Below are positions 6,675-6,716 of a stretch of 6,716 nucleotides of DNA, in pieces. Location of the stretch: contig PUOZ01000297.1 in NCBI GenBank assembly GCA_003553165.1, positions 1 to 6,716 of the forward strand, given 5' to 3'. The notes beneath the pieces are model-generated. The model was not told the DNA's origin. It made no database searches and saw only the letters and a list, made by a program, of their open reading frames with translations. Every line of letters starts with the position of its first letter. Position 1 is the stretch's first letter. Source of the DNA: Thioalkalivibrio sp. Its GTDB lineage: Bacteria > Pseudomonadota > Gammaproteobacteria > Ectothiorhodospirales > Ectothiorhodospiraceae. The position numbers and the translations under genes are program-made.

Positions 6675-6703
6675 TTGAAAACGATTCGCGTTACGAATAT
6701 TAT
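6675..6703 (+). promoter_or_regulatory. sigma70-type promoter reading rightward out of the window
   Basis: TTGAAA at 6675-6680 (5 of 6 to TTGACA) and TATTAT at 6698-6703 (5 of 6 to TATAAT) are separated by the optimal 17 bases. This is the best promoter match in the window and stands in a locally AT-rich stretch within GC-rich DNA. It would start near 6710 and serve a gene beyond the right edge, divergent from cydA. The spacer contains the perfect inverted repeat ATTCG-CGTTA-CGAAT (6684-6698), placed where a repressor would block polymerase. Confidence 0.55.
6684..6698. repeat. inverted repeat between -35 and -10, possible operator
   Basis: ATTCG (6684-6688) and CGAAT (6694-6698) are perfect reverse complements around a CGTTA centre. 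The repeat sits in the spacer of the rightward promoter and its right arm touches the -10. I do not recognise it as the site of a named regulator. Five-base arms can arise by chance, so its placement is the main support. Confidence 0.35.
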
Positions 6704-6716
6704 TGGCGAGATTGGC

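Overview
The window carries a complete cytochrome bd quinol oxidase locus on the minus strand, transcribed right to left in the order cydA, cydB, cydD, cydC. One small unknown gene lies on the plus strand at the left end and converges on cydC. The DNA is GC-rich with strongly G/C-biased third codon positions. Protein motifs and gene content fit a high-GC proteobacterium, most likely a gammaproteobacterium, but nothing here fixes the genus.

Layout from left to right. Bases 1-158 hold no gene I can support, only a weak promoter-like pair and a good ribosome binding site for the small gene at 159-455 (98 codons, no recognised family). An 80-base convergent gap with a stable GC hairpin separates it from the end of cydC (536-2248, minus). 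cydC overlaps the end of cydD (2241-3896, minus) by 8 bases. A 192-base gap without a convincing gene separates cydD from cydB (4089-5087, minus). cydB follows cydA (5103-6500, minus) after only 15 bases. The last 216 bases (6501-6716) are non-coding and AT-richer at the far right. They contain a candidate FNR/Anr site, a possible extended -10 promoter reading toward cydA, and a well-formed sigma70-type promoter reading rightward out of the window toward an unseen gene.

How it works together: CydA and CydB are the two membrane subunits of a haem-containing terminal oxidase that takes electrons from quinol and reduces oxygen to water. CydA here is the short Q-loop type, closest in motifs to the CioA/cyanide-insensitive branch and not to E. 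coli CydA. CydD and CydC are the two half-transporters of the heterodimeric ABC exporter needed to assemble bd oxidases. All four are intact and carry their key catalytic or ligand residues. I see no mobile element, CRISPR array, tRNA or rRNA.

I found no clearly new system. The best points for a second look are the regulatory region at the right edge, the unusual Q-loop and GRQPY motif of CydA, the cydB-cydD gap without CydX, and the unknown small gene.
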